Assembly (NCBI RefSeq): GCF_039566955.1
Contig: NZ_CP154796.1
Location: 2,604,001-2,668,000 of the forward strand
Reading direction: 5' to 3'
Source: Micromonospora sp. DSM 45708
GTDB taxonomy: Bacteria > Actinomycetota > Actinomycetes > Mycobacteriales > Micromonosporaceae
Length of the DNA: 64,000 nucleotides
Shown: in pieces, positions 56,541 to 64,000 of the stretch
Layout of the letters: each line of letters begins with the position of its first letter
Position numbering within the stretch: position 1 is the first letter of the stretch
Made by a program: the position numbers and the translations under genes
Notes under the pieces: model-generated
The model's input: the letters and a program-made list of their open reading frames with translations, nothing else
The model's database searches: none
What the model was told of the DNA's origin: nothing

Positions 56541-57400
56541 CCGCCGCCCCGGCCCGCCACCGGACGGGCAACCGGCAGGCGCTGCGCCTGCTGGTGCTCG
56601 TGGCGATCGTGGCGGTGGTGCTCTATCCGCTGATCTGGATGCTCGGCACCTCGGTCAAGTCACCGGCCGAGATCGTCAACAACATCGGCCTGTTGCCGGA
56701 GGAGTTCACCCCCGGCAACTACGCCGAGGGCTGGACGAACTTCGACGTCAGCTTCGGCCGGTTCTTCCTGAACAGCGCCTTGGTCAGTCTGCTCACCGTG
56801 GTCGGCAACGCGCTGTCCTGCCTGCTGGCCGCGTACGCCCTGGGGCGGTTGCGGTTCCGGCTGCGCAAGGCGTGGTTCACCGTCATGATCGGCACCCTGC
56901 TGCTGCCCGGGCACGTGCTGATCGTGCCGCAGTACATCCTGTTCCGCAGCCTCGGCCTGGTCGGCGGCGACTGGCCGTACCTGCCGCTGCTCATCCCGCA
57001 CTTCCTGGCCACCGAGGCGTTCTTCGTCTTCCTCATGGTGCAGTTCATGCGCGGCATCCCCCGCGAGCTGGACGAGGCCGCCAAGATCGACGGCGCGTCG
57101 CCGTACGGCGTCTTCCGGCACGTGATCCTGCCGCTGAGCCGCCCCGCGCTGGTCACCACCGCGATCTTCTCGTTCATCTGGACCTGGAACGACTTCTTCC
57201 GGCAACTGGTCTACCTGTCCACGCTGGAGGACTACACCGTCCCGGTGGCGCTGACCCTGTTCATCGACTCGACCAGCCAGAGCGCGGTCGGCCCGATGTT
57301 CGCCATGTCGGTGCTGTCCCTGCTGCCGGTGTTCCTGTTCTTCCTCGCGTTCCAGCGGATGCTGGTCGAGGGCATCAACACCAGCGGGCTGAAGGGATGA
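56537..57400 (+). CDS. Sugar ABC transporter permease (MalG/UgpE type)
   Basis: 287 residues, about six membrane segments. EAA loop: LDEAAKIDGASPYGVFRHV then ILPLSRPALVTT. GTG 56537 overlaps the preceding stop (GTGA). The last segment is followed by VEGINTSGLKG, typical of the carbohydrate family 1 partner permease. It continues into the small membrane protein by ATGA. Confidence 0.88.
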   Translation: MTAAPARHRTGNRQALRLLVLVAIVAVVLYPLIWMLGTSVKSPAEIVNNIGLLPEEFTPGNYAEGWTNFDVSFGRFFLNSALVSLLTVVGNALSCLLAAYALGRLRFRLRKAWFTVMIGTLLLPGHVLIVPQYILFRSLGLVGGDWPYLPLLIPHFLATEAFFVFLMVQFMRGIPRELDEAAKIDGASPYGVFRHVILPLSRPALVTTAIFSFIWTWNDFFRQLVYLSTLEDYTVPVALTLFIDSTSQSAVGPMFAMSVLSLLPVFLFFLAFQRMLVEGINTSGLKG

Positions 57401-58041
57401 ACGCCGAGGCCCCCCGCCGGGACTGGCGGGACACCGTGGCCGAGGCGGCCGACCTGGCGCTGCTCGGCCTCGCCGTGGCGGTGGCGTCGCTGCCGGTGCT
57501 CACGCTCGCCCCGGCCGTCGCCACCGCCTCCGCCGCGCTGCACGACCGGGCCGTCACCGGGAGCTGGCCGCCGGCCCGGACCAACCTGACCCGGTTCGGC
57601 CGCGCGGTACCCGCCGGCACGGCGGTCAGCGCCGTCGTGCTCGCGGTCGCCGCGCTGCTCGCCGTCGACCTGCTGGCGCTGGCCACCGGCCGGGTGCCCG
57701 GCGGCGGGCCCGCCCTGGCGGTCACCGCCGTCGTGGTCGCGGCGCTGCTCGGGTACGCCGGCCTGGTCGCCGTCGCGGTCGGACGCACCGGGGGCCGGGG
57801 CTGGCGACCCGCCGCCCGGTCGACGGCGCGCACCTGCGCGCGGCACCCCGGCGCCTGGGCCGCCGCGGCCGGGATCGGCGGGCTCGCCGCGCTGCTCGCC
57901 GCGCTGGTCACCCCGGTGGCGGTGCCGATCCTCGGCGGGTACGCCCTCGCCGCGCTGCACGCGGTGGACGCCCGACGCCGGGCGCGTGCGCCGGAACCGC
58001 CGGACGCCCGTCCCGCCACGCTCGGGCCGGCGGCGTCGTGA
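57397..58041 (+). CDS. Small polytopic membrane protein, YesL/DUF624-like
   Basis: 214 residues, about five hydrophobic segments. The N-terminal block (DTVAEAADLALLGLAVAVAS then LPVLTLAPAVATASAALHD) is the pattern of YesL-type proteins, which co-occur with carbohydrate ABC importers and have no settled function. ATG 57397 overlaps the permease stop; the gene ends in a GTGA overlap with the next. A Pro/Ala/Arg-rich tail ends the protein. Confidence 0.75.
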   Translation: MNAEAPRRDWRDTVAEAADLALLGLAVAVASLPVLTLAPAVATASAALHDRAVTGSWPPARTNLTRFGRAVPAGTAVSAVVLAVAALLAVDLLALATGRVPGGGPALAVTAVVVAALLGYAGLVAVAVGRTGGRGWRPAARSTARTCARHPGAWAAAAGIGGLAALLAALVTPVAVPILGGYALAALHAVDARRRARAPEPPDARPATLGPAAS

Positions 58042-58928
58042 CCGCCGGCCCCCACGCCGCCGCGGCGGGACCCGCCGTCGACGCCGAGCCCGGCGAGGAG
58101 CGCCTGGTCGTGGCCGGGGTCGAGGTGGCCCGCTACGTGGTCCGCCCCGACCTCGACCCGCGCCACGGCCCCCGGCCCTACCTGCACCCGGTGCGGACCC
58201 GCGCCGGCACCCCGGTCACCGACGCGCTCCCGGCCGACCACGTGTGGCACCTCGGCGCGTCCCTCGCCGTGCAGGACGTGGCCGGCGCCAACCTCTGGGG
58301 CGGCCGGACGTACGTGCGCGGCACCGGCTACACCTGGCGCGACGACCACGGCGTCATCGCCCACACCGGCTGGCGGGACCGGACCGCCGACCGGCTCGAC
58401 CACGACCTCGACTGGCGGGACGCCGACGGCCGGACGCTGCTGCGCGAGCACCGCCGGCTCACCGCCGCGCCGGCCGGGGACGACGCCTGGTGGCTCGACC
58501 TGTCCGCCACCCTCACGTCCGCCACCGGCGCCGACGTCCACCTGGGCAGCCCGGCCACCAACGGCCGCCCCGGCGGCGCCGGCTACGGCGGCTTCTTCTG
58601 GCGGGCGGCCGGCGGCCCGGAACCCCGGGTGTGCACCGCGGACGCGGCCGGCGAGGAGGCGGTCAACGGCTCGGCCGCGCCCTGGCTGGCGCTGTCCGGC
58701 ACCGCGCCGGGCGGCGGCGCGTACACGCTGGTGTTCAGCGGGCTGGGGCCGGGCGACAGGTGGTTCGTCCGTACCGCGATGTACCCGGGCGTCTGCGTCG
58801 CGTACGCGTTCGACCGGCCGGCGGTGGTCGCCGCCGACCGACCCCGCCGCAACCGGCACCGGGTGCTCGTCGTCGACGGCCACCTGGACCGGGCCGAGGT
58901 CGAGCGGCGGCTGGAGGCCGTGCCGTGA
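58038..58928 (+). CDS. PmoA-like protein (DUF6807 family)
   Basis: 296 residues, beta-rich, no signal peptide. RPYLHPVRTRAGTPVTD, the DHVWHLGASLAVQDV segment and NLWGGRTYVRGTGYTW are hallmarks of the misnamed 'methane oxygenase PmoA' family, which is common in sugar-degradation loci and unrelated to particulate methane monooxygenase. Conserved His, Trp and Asp in these motifs suggest a carbohydrate-active enzyme, reaction unknown. GTG 58038 couples it to the membrane protein; GTGA overlap leads to the kinase. Confidence 0.8.
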   Translation: MTAGPHAAAAGPAVDAEPGEERLVVAGVEVARYVVRPDLDPRHGPRPYLHPVRTRAGTPVTDALPADHVWHLGASLAVQDVAGANLWGGRTYVRGTGYTWRDDHGVIAHTGWRDRTADRLDHDLDWRDADGRTLLREHRRLTAAPAGDDAWWLDLSATLTSATGADVHLGSPATNGRPGGAGYGGFFWRAAGGPEPRVCTADAAGEEAVNGSAAPWLALSGTAPGGGAYTLVFSGLGPGDRWFVRTAMYPGVCVAYAFDRPAVVAADRPRRNRHRVLVVDGHLDRAEVERRLEAVP

Positions 58929-59908
58929 GCGGACCGGAGGTCGCCTGCGTGGGGGAGACCATGGTGGTGCTCGCGCCCGACGACGGCGGGCCGCTGGAGC
59001 ACGCCGACCGGCTGGCGGTCGGCGTCGGCGGCGCGGAGTCCAACGTGGCCATGGGACTGGCCCGGCTCGGCCACCGCGCCGCCTGGGTCAGCCGGGTCGG
59101 CGACGACCCGTTCGGCCGCCGGGTGGTCGCCGAGATCGCCGCCGCCGGGGTGGACGTCCGCGCGGTCACCGTCGACCCGGCCGCGCCGACCGGCGTCTAC
59201 CTCAAGGACCCTGGCCCGGCCGGCACCCGGGTCCACTACCACCGCGCCGGATCCGCGGCGAGCCGGCTCGGCGTGCCGGACCTGACCGACCCGCGGCTGG
59301 CCGGGGTGCGGCTGCTGCACCTGTCCGGGATCACCGCCGCGCTCTCCGACTCCTGCCGGGAGCTGCTCGCGTACGCGCTGACCGGGCGGGCGCTGCCCGG
59401 CGCCCGGACCACGTTCGACGTGAACCACCGCCCCGCGCTCTGGCCCGCCGACCGGGCCGCCCCGGTGCTGCGGGACCTGGCCGACCGCGCCGACGTGGTG
59501 CTCGTCGGGCTGGACGAGGCGGCGACGCTCTGGGGCAGCGCCGACCCGGCCGCCGTCCGCGACCTGCTGCCCGGACCGGAGTTGGTGGTGGTCAAGGACG
59601 GGCCGGTCGGCGCGACCGCGCTGCCGCGTACCGGGCCGGCGGTCTTCGTGCCGACGCCCCCGGTGGACGTGGTGGAGCCGGTCGGCGCCGGGGACGCGTT
59701 CGCCGCCGGCTTCCTCGCCGGGCTGCTGCGCGATCTCGACCTGCGCGCCTGCCTGCGGTTGGGTCATCTCACCGCCGCGCCGGTGCTGGCCGCGTCGGGC
59801 GACACCGCGCCGCCGCCCGATCCGGCCGGGATCGCCCGGGCGCTGGCGTTGACGGACCGGGACTGGGCGGTGCCGGCGAGGCGCCGCGACGAAGGGAGCG
59901 GCACATGA
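58925..59908 (+). CDS. kdgK: 2-Keto-3-deoxygluconate kinase (PfkB family)
   Basis: 327 residues. ACVGETMVVLAP, the GGAESNVAMGLARLGHRAAW substrate-site region, GDDPFGRRV and the catalytic VGAGDAFAAGF loop with the anionic-hole Gly and base Asp are PfkB hallmarks. It phosphorylates KDG to KDPG; the KDPG aldolase that follows directly fixes the assignment. A helix (FDVNHRPALW) contacts the sugar. GTG 58925 overlaps the previous stop, and the stop overlaps eda by ATGA. Confidence 0.88.
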   Translation: MSGPEVACVGETMVVLAPDDGGPLEHADRLAVGVGGAESNVAMGLARLGHRAAWVSRVGDDPFGRRVVAEIAAAGVDVRAVTVDPAAPTGVYLKDPGPAGTRVHYHRAGSAASRLGVPDLTDPRLAGVRLLHLSGITAALSDSCRELLAYALTGRALPGARTTFDVNHRPALWPADRAAPVLRDLADRADVVLVGLDEAATLWGSADPAAVRDLLPGPELVVVKDGPVGATALPRTGPAVFVPTPPVDVVEPVGAGDAFAAGFLAGLLRDLDLRACLRLGHLTAAPVLAASGDTAPPPDPAGIARALALTDRDWAVPARRRDEGSGT

Positions 59909-60519
59909 TCGAGCACGACTTCGCACCGCTGTTCGGCGACGGGCGGGTCATGGTGATCCTGCGCGACCTGCCGCCGGAGGAGACGGTCCGGCTCGCGGAG
60001 CTGGCCTGGGATCTCGGCATCGGCGTGGTGGAGGTCCCGATCCGTACCCCGGGGGCGGTGCCCGCGCTGCGCGCCGCGGTCACCGCCGGACGGCGCCGGG
60101 ACCGGCTCGTCGGCGCCGGCACGGTCCGCACCCCGGCCCAGGTCCGCCAGGCGATGAGCGCCGGGGCGGCGTTCACCGTCGCCCCCGGCCTGGACCTGAC
60201 CGTCGCGGACACGGCGCGCGGCTACGGCATCCCGCACCTGCCCGGCGTGGCCACCCCGACCGAGGCGCAGCGGGCGCTCGACCACGGCCTGGTCTGGCTC
60301 AAGGCGTTTCCGGCGGTCAGCCTCGGCCCGGCCTGGTTCCGGGCGGTCGCCGGGCCGCTGCCGGAGGCGCGGTTCGTGGCCACCGGCGGCATCGACGCCG
60401 GCAACGCGGGCGACTTCCTGGCCGCCGGCGTACGCGTGGTGGCGGTCGGCTCGGCGCTCACCGACCCGGCGCAGCTCCCACGCCTGGCCGCGCTCGCCAC
60501 CGGCGACCCGGTCAGCTGA
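59905..60519 (+). CDS. eda: 2-Dehydro-3-deoxy-phosphogluconate aldolase (KDPG aldolase)
   Basis: 204 residues, the standard length. VEVPIRTPGAV contains the catalytic Glu, VGAGTVRTPAQVR the phosphate-binding loop, and LVWLKAFPAVSLGP the Schiff-base Lys. It splits KDPG into pyruvate and glyceraldehyde-3-phosphate, ending the uronate pathway. Last gene of the plus-strand operon; its last 8 bases overlap the convergent membrane-protein gene. Confidence 0.92.
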   Translation: MIEHDFAPLFGDGRVMVILRDLPPEETVRLAELAWDLGIGVVEVPIRTPGAVPALRAAVTAGRRRDRLVGAGTVRTPAQVRQAMSAGAAFTVAPGLDLTVADTARGYGIPHLPGVATPTEAQRALDHGLVWLKAFPAVSLGPAWFRAVAGPLPEARFVATGGIDAGNAGDFLAAGVRVVAVGSALTDPAQLPRLAALATGDPVS

Positions 60520-61276
60520 CGGTGCGGCCGGACGTCGTCACGGTGGTCCGCACCGCCTTGACGATCGCCGGGATCGAGCCGACCAGCAGCACCAGCGCCC
60601 AGATGACCGCCACCACCGCGAAGACCACCGCGCCCAGGTCGTCGACGACGCTGACCAGGATCACCGGCACCAGGCCGTGCAGGAACTGCAACACCACGGT
60701 GCACAGCAGCGTGGTCGACGCCAGCAGCACCAGCCCCCTGTTGCGCAGGAAGCGCGGCTGTGCGGCCAGCAGCAGCCCGGCCCAGACCAGCTTGAGCAGC
60801 AGCGCCAGCCCGAGCAGCACGGCCGCGTCGCCGACCGGGAAGAACCCCCACACCGCGAGGTACGCCAGCGTGCCGAACGGGACCGCCAGGAACAGCGAGA
60901 CCATCACCGTCAGCTCGACGAACGCGACGACCAGCAGCACCAGCGACACCACCAGCAGCACCACCGAGAAGACCAGCGTGGCCGCGCCCTGCACCCGGCC
61001 CTGGACCCGGTCGGGCAGCACCAGGCTCAGCGCGAACAGCCCGGTGGTCCAGAGCGCCACCACGTCGATCAGCGCCAGGTAGCCGGTGCCCCGGCCGGAC
61101 GGCTCGGCCACCGCGCCGACGTCGCCCAGCTCGACGCCGAGCCCGCCGGCGCTGTCCCGCAGCGCGGCGCCCGCGTCCCCGCCGCCGGTCAGCGCCGCCG
61201 CGCCCAGCTCCACGCCCACCACCAGCGCCACCGCCAGCAGCGCCAGCAGCAGGAACGGCTTCCGCAGCTCACCCAT
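60512..61276 (-). CDS. Polytopic membrane protein, last gene of the phage-tail-like operon
   Basis: 254 residues with about seven hydrophobic segments (for example LLLALLAVALVVGVELGAAA and VVLLVVSLVLLVVAF). No family recognised. There is a soluble loop at residues 30-62 (GGGDAGAALRDSAGG). ATG 61276 lies 27 bases after the previous gene, completing a five-gene minus-strand block that includes a tail protein. It may help place or control an injection machine at the membrane, which is speculation from context. Confidence 0.7.
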   Translation of the reverse strand: MGELRKPFLLLALLAVALVVGVELGAAALTGGGDAGAALRDSAGGLGVELGDVGAVAEPSGRGTGYLALIDVVALWTTGLFALSLVLPDRVQGRVQGAATLVFSVVLLVVSLVLLVVAFVELTVMVSLFLAVPFGTLAYLAVWGFFPVGDAAVLLGLALLLKLVWAGLLLAAQPRFLRNRGLVLLASTTLLCTVVLQFLHGLVPVILVSVVDDLGAVVFAVVAVIWALVLLVGSIPAIVKAVRTTVTTSGRTVS

Positions 61277-61303
61277 GTCGCGCCTCCCGGCGGTCGGGCC
61301 CGG

Positions 61304-61780
61304 TCAGGACCGGGCGAGCGTGACCGTGCACCCGCCACCTCCCGGGCACCGCAGGAGCACCTCGGTCTCCCGGTCCACCGCCACCGTCGCCACCGTCGCG
61401 CCGTCCGGCCCCGGCGTGACCTCGTCGGTGACCGTGACGTCCGCGTCGCCGGGCGCGCGGGCGGTCACCTCGAACGGCGTCGCGCCGCGCAGCACCAGCG
61501 TGCGCAGCGCGCCCGGGTCGGCGACGCGCAGCCGGCAGGTGGCGCCGAACGCGACCACCACCCCGTCGGCGGTGGTGGTCGGGTCGGTGGCCGGCGGCCC
61601 GCACGCCACGCCCACCGTCGCCGGGTCCACCGTGCCGGCGCCGCGTCCCAGCCGGGCCAGTGGTCCCGCCCCGGCAGCCGGGTCACCGGGGCCGTCGGGC
61701 CGCCCGGCCACCGCCACCACGTAGAGCACCACCAGCAGCCCGGCCAGCGCGACCACCAGCAGCTTCTGCCGACCGCTCAT
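61304..61780 (-). CDS. Single-pass membrane-anchored protein of unknown function
   Basis: 158 residues: an N-terminal anchor (KLLVVALAGLLVVLYVVAVA, residues 6-25), a Gly/Pro/Ala linker and an exposed beta-rich domain with three Cys (VACGPP, ATCRLRV, LLRCPGGGGC). Topology suggests the C-terminal part is outside. ATG 61780 overlaps the previous stop (ATGA). No similarity is recognised, and its role is unknown beyond the operon context. Confidence 0.65.
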   Translation of the reverse strand: MSGRQKLLVVALAGLLVVLYVVAVAGRPDGPGDPAAGAGPLARLGRGAGTVDPATVGVACGPPATDPTTTADGVVVAFGATCRLRVADPGALRTLVLRGATPFEVTARAPGDADVTVTDEVTPGPDGATVATVAVDRETEVLLRCPGGGGCTVTLARS

Positions 61781-62694
61781 GCTCGGCCGACCGGGGTGAA
61801 CCGGATCTGGTCGACGCCGGCGAAGTAGCGGTCGGTGCCCTGGGTCCGGCTCACCGCCACCAGCGTCAGCCGGTGCGTGCCCCGGGTCAGCTCCAGCGTG
61901 CCCACCTCCACGTCGTCGGTGCGCACCACGGTCGGCGTGAAGCCGAGGAACGTGTCACCCACCTGCCGGCCGTCGACCAGCCAGATGGTGTTCGCGTAGT
62001 CGAACGAGGTGGTGCGCACCGTGGAGAACCGCCAGGTGCCGTCCGCCGGCAGGTCCACCGGCACGGTCACCCGGTCGCCGACCGCCCGGCCCAGAAAGAA
62101 CAGTTGCGCGTCGCCGGACCACGTCACGTCGCAGCAGTTCTCCTGCGCCACCACCTCGGCCTTCGCGGCGGTGGTGGACCGGACCTCGGCGGCGGCCACC
62201 AGCGTCTCCGCCTCCACGGTCACCGCCGCCGGCCGCGGCGGCGACGTCTGTTCCGGGCGGGTCACCAGCCAGACCGCCACGCCGGTCACCACCAGCAGCA
62301 GCACCGCCGCGGCGGCCAACCACGGCCACGGCGTACGCTTCGGCGGCGCGACCGCCCGCACGTCGTACGTCACCCGGCCGCTGGACCGGGAACTCTCCTC
62401 CGGGGCGGTGTTCGCCGAGTACGCGAACCCGGTCATGTCGTACCGCCGGGGCGGGGTGCCGGGCGGCACCGCGAGCCGGACCAGCACCGACACCGATCCC
62501 TGGCCGGGCACCACCCGCTGCGGCTCGGTCACCGTGAACCAGGCCCGCTGGCTGCCCTCGCCGGGCGCCACGTCGAACACCACGGTGTCCGGCGCCGGTC
62601 CCGGGTTCGACACGGTGAAGGTCAGCTCCCCGGCGTTGCGGGCGTCCAGGGTGAACTGTCCGGCGGCGGCGACGACTGTCCATTCGGTGGTCAT
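61777..62694 (-). CDS. Bitopic membrane protein with Ig-like and carbohydrate-binding-like domains; CisA-like candidate
   Basis: 305 residues. The N-terminal about 110 residues form a beta-sandwich (LTFTVSNPGPAPDTVVFDV, SVLVRLAVPPGTPPRRYDMT) likely cytoplasmic. A single membrane helix follows (WPWLAAAAVLLLVVTGVAVW, near residues 118-137), then an exposed domain (GTWRFSTVRTTSFDYANTIW, GTHRLTLVAVS) resembling CBM6/35 sandwiches. Streptomyces contractile injection systems use a single-pass protein, CisA, to link particle and membrane; this protein has comparable topology, but homology is not shown here. ATG 62694 overlaps the tail gene stop. Confidence 0.6.
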   Translation of the reverse strand: MTTEWTVVAAAGQFTLDARNAGELTFTVSNPGPAPDTVVFDVAPGEGSQRAWFTVTEPQRVVPGQGSVSVLVRLAVPPGTPPRRYDMTGFAYSANTAPEESSRSSGRVTYDVRAVAPPKRTPWPWLAAAAVLLLVVTGVAVWLVTRPEQTSPPRPAAVTVEAETLVAAAEVRSTTAAKAEVVAQENCCDVTWSGDAQLFFLGRAVGDRVTVPVDLPADGTWRFSTVRTTSFDYANTIWLVDGRQVGDTFLGFTPTVVRTDDVEVGTLELTRGTHRLTLVAVSRTQGTDRYFAGVDQIRFTPVGRA

Positions 62695-63287
62695 GACGGC
62701 TCCTCGGGCGGCTCGTGGGGCGGGGGTGGGGGCACGTGCGCCCGGCCGGCCGCGCGTACCGGCCCGGGCGGGGGTGGGTCGTCGGCGGGGCCGACCACCT
62801 CGACGGTGACCGCGGCCGGTTTCTCCGCCTCGACGATCCGGCCGATCAGCGCCAGCCGGTCCGCGGCGGCCGTCGGCACCCGCACCACCAGGTGGAACGG
62901 CCGGTCCGCCGGCTCGTCCAGCACGAACCCGGTCACCCCGGTGGCCAGCTCCAGCGCGGTGCGCATCCCGTACGGGGTGCCCCGCCAGCGGGCCAGCAGC
63001 GCGCCGTGCGCGACCAGGTCCCGCAGCCGGCCCAGCGGCAGCGGCAGCGGCGCGTCGACGCGCGGCGCGGCGACCACGTGATCCATCGCCACCCAGCGGG
63101 TCAGGTACGCCACGAACCCGTCCGGCGTCCGGTACGGCCCGAACAGCGCGTCGACGTCGGCGAGCACCGCCTCGTCCGGGGCGTGCAGCGCCTCCATCAC
63201 GTCCAGCAGCGCGCCCAGCACGCTGCCCGGGCCGGCGGCCCGCTGGTACGCGGCCGGCAGCAGCCGCTCAATCGCCGTTCGGCGCAT
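62691..63287 (-). CDS. Phage tail protein (P2 gpI-like, TIGR02242-type)
   Basis: 198 residues. RTAIERLLPAAYQRAAG at the N-terminus, LLDVMEALHAPDEAVLADVD, the FGPYRTPDGFVAYLTRWVA core and the YGMRTALELATGVTGFVLDE region fit the small tail/baseplate proteins found in extracellular contractile injection loci and in some phages. It is expected at the baseplate. ATG 63287 lies 20 bases inside the upstream gene. A Pro-rich disordered tail (GRAHVPPPPPHEPPEEPS) ends it. No capsid or lysis gene is seen. Confidence 0.72.
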   Translation of the reverse strand: MRRTAIERLLPAAYQRAAGPGSVLGALLDVMEALHAPDEAVLADVDALFGPYRTPDGFVAYLTRWVAMDHVVAAPRVDAPLPLPLGRLRDLVAHGALLARWRGTPYGMRTALELATGVTGFVLDEPADRPFHLVVRVPTAAADRLALIGRIVEAEKPAAVTVEVVGPADDPPPPGPVRAAGRAHVPPPPPHEPPEEPS

Positions 63288-64000
63288 CCTGCCGCACCAC
63301 CTCGATGTCGTGCTCGCCGGAGCAGAGCAGCCAGGTGCCGGGAACGGTGACCACGTCGGCGGTGGACTGGTTGGCGCTGGCCACCCAGTCCTCGCCGTCG
63401 CCGCTGCGGTACACGCCGCGCTCACCGCCGGCCAGGACCAGCCGCCCGGCGCCGGACGGGTCGGCCGGCGCGGTGGCGGCGATGGCGTCCACCGGCGAGA
63501 ACCGGGTCCGGTCCCGCAGCGGCAGCCCGCAGTTGACCATCACCGGCCGCCACTGCGGCTGCCCGGCGAGGGTGTCCAGCCGCACCACGCCGCCGCTCTG
63601 CGTGGCCGCCAACGCCATCGGACCGCTGAACGCCAGGTCCCGGCAGGTGCCGCCGATCCAACCGGCGGACATCGACTGCCACTGCACGTCGGACTCGAAC
63701 AGCCGGGTGCGGTGGGCGCCCTGGCCGGGCTTCTTCGGGTCGGGCTCGCCCGCGCCGCACCACAGCAGCGTGGCCGGGCCGTCGTACTGCACGGCCAGCA
63801 CCCGGTTGTCCACGTTGGCCAGGCCGACGTGGGTGAACGTGCCGGGGCGGCCGGCCGCGACGGACAGGTAGACGCCGAAGCCGGCCTGCGCGGCGACCGC
63901 CACGCCGGGCGCGCCGCGCTCGGAGACGAACGAGCTCACCGCGTAGAAGCCGCGGTCGGCGTCGGCCGGGTCGACCAGGATCTGCAACGGCACCGCGCCG
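63268..64000 (-). CDS. BNR/beta-propeller-like protein, 5' end outside the window
   Basis: At least 241 residues; the frame stays open to the window edge, so the true start is not visible (GTG 63993 is an internal in-frame codon). Repeated short units of the kind RGVYRSGDGEDW, GVYLSVAAG and RLVLAGGERG resemble BNR or YCF48-like propeller blades. It ends in VVRQDAPNGD, overlapping the tail gene by 20 bases. In this setting it may be a fibre- or baseplate-associated protein. Confidence 0.6.
   Translation of the reverse strand, partial: GAVPLQILVDPADADRGFYAVSSFVSERGAPGVAVAAQAGFGVYLSVAAGRPGTFTHVGLANVDNRVLAVQYDGPATLLWCGAGEPDPKKPGQGAHRTRLFESDVQWQSMSAGWIGGTCRDLAFSGPMALAATQSGGVVRLDTLAGQPQWRPVMVNCGLPLRDRTRFSPVDAIAATAPADPSGAGRLVLAGGERGVYRSGDGEDWVASANQSTADVVTVPGTWLLCSGEHDIEVVRQDAPNGD

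Noticed and set aside
58038..58928. Methane monooxygenase subunit
   Set aside because: The family nickname is misleading; there are no membrane helices or copper-site features and the operon is for uronate use.
60512..64000. Prophage
   Set aside because: One tail-type protein is present, but there is no integrase, capsid, portal, terminase or lysis gene; membrane proteins fit an injection system better, though only the edge is visible.

Overview
The window is from a high-GC actinomycete, most likely Micromonospora or a close relative. This rests on the strong G/C bias at third codon positions, many GTG and some TTG starts, ATGA/GTGA stop-start overlaps, twin-arginine lipoproteins, an actinobacterial SAM-IV riboswitch and an ECF sigma factor paired with a DGPF protein. 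It reads as ordinary chromosome. I saw no insertion sequence, integrase, CRISPR array, rRNA or tRNA.

Layout, left half. 47-3653: a sugar ABC importer (lipoprotein plus two permeases). 3654-6425: a polar amino acid ABC importer on the minus strand, preceded by a SAM-IV riboswitch and a 33-residue leader peptide of the HVDL-R-C type, which points to a sulfur amino acid as substrate. 6532-10344: an EVE-like protein, a PadR regulator with a palindrome at its start, an acyl-CoA dehydrogenase, an acetyltransferase and an orphan Phd-like protein. 10654-14107: a vanadium-dependent haloperoxidase and glucose-6-phosphate isomerase. 14349-18004: an ABC exporter, a lipoprotein and RNA 2'-phosphotransferase. 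17991-25193: an organosulfur block (sulfite oxidase; ssuA-ssuC-ssuB plus methanethiol oxidase plus a membrane protein; divergent ssuD). Two matching palindromes, at 19303 and 23935, tie its promoters together.

Layout, middle. 25224-30605: NUDIX, NADAR, ArsR/SRPBCC pair, two secreted cell-wall hydrolases and an amine oxidase. 30724-32278: a frameshifted YCII/DGPF protein and its ECF42-type sigma factor. 32477-34766: a MarR regulator and a divergent ABC exporter with a TTG start. 34885-38926: mostly uncharacterised genes and a MetE-like methyltransferase, with palindrome-rich gaps. 39046-44381: a secreted M36 metalloprotease, a secreted RNase followed by barstar, an HD hydrolase and an RsbW-like kinase.

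Layout, right end. 44614-60519 is a divergent pectin/uronate catabolic locus around a LacI regulator. The minus arm encodes a MocA oxidoreductase, UxaC, an L-fuconate-dehydratase-type enzyme, a UxuB-type reductase, a second MocA protein and pectate lyase. The plus arm encodes LacI, a sugar ABC importer, a small membrane protein, a PmoA-like protein, KDG kinase and KDPG aldolase. Together these give uronate to fructuronate to mannonate to KDG to KDPG to pyruvate plus glyceraldehyde-3-phosphate, except that the dehydration step is filled by an unexpected enzyme family. 60512-64000 is the tail of a tightly coupled operon with a phage-tail-type protein, a BNR-like protein and three membrane proteins. 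It is probably the edge of a contractile injection system (eCIS) locus that continues beyond the window.
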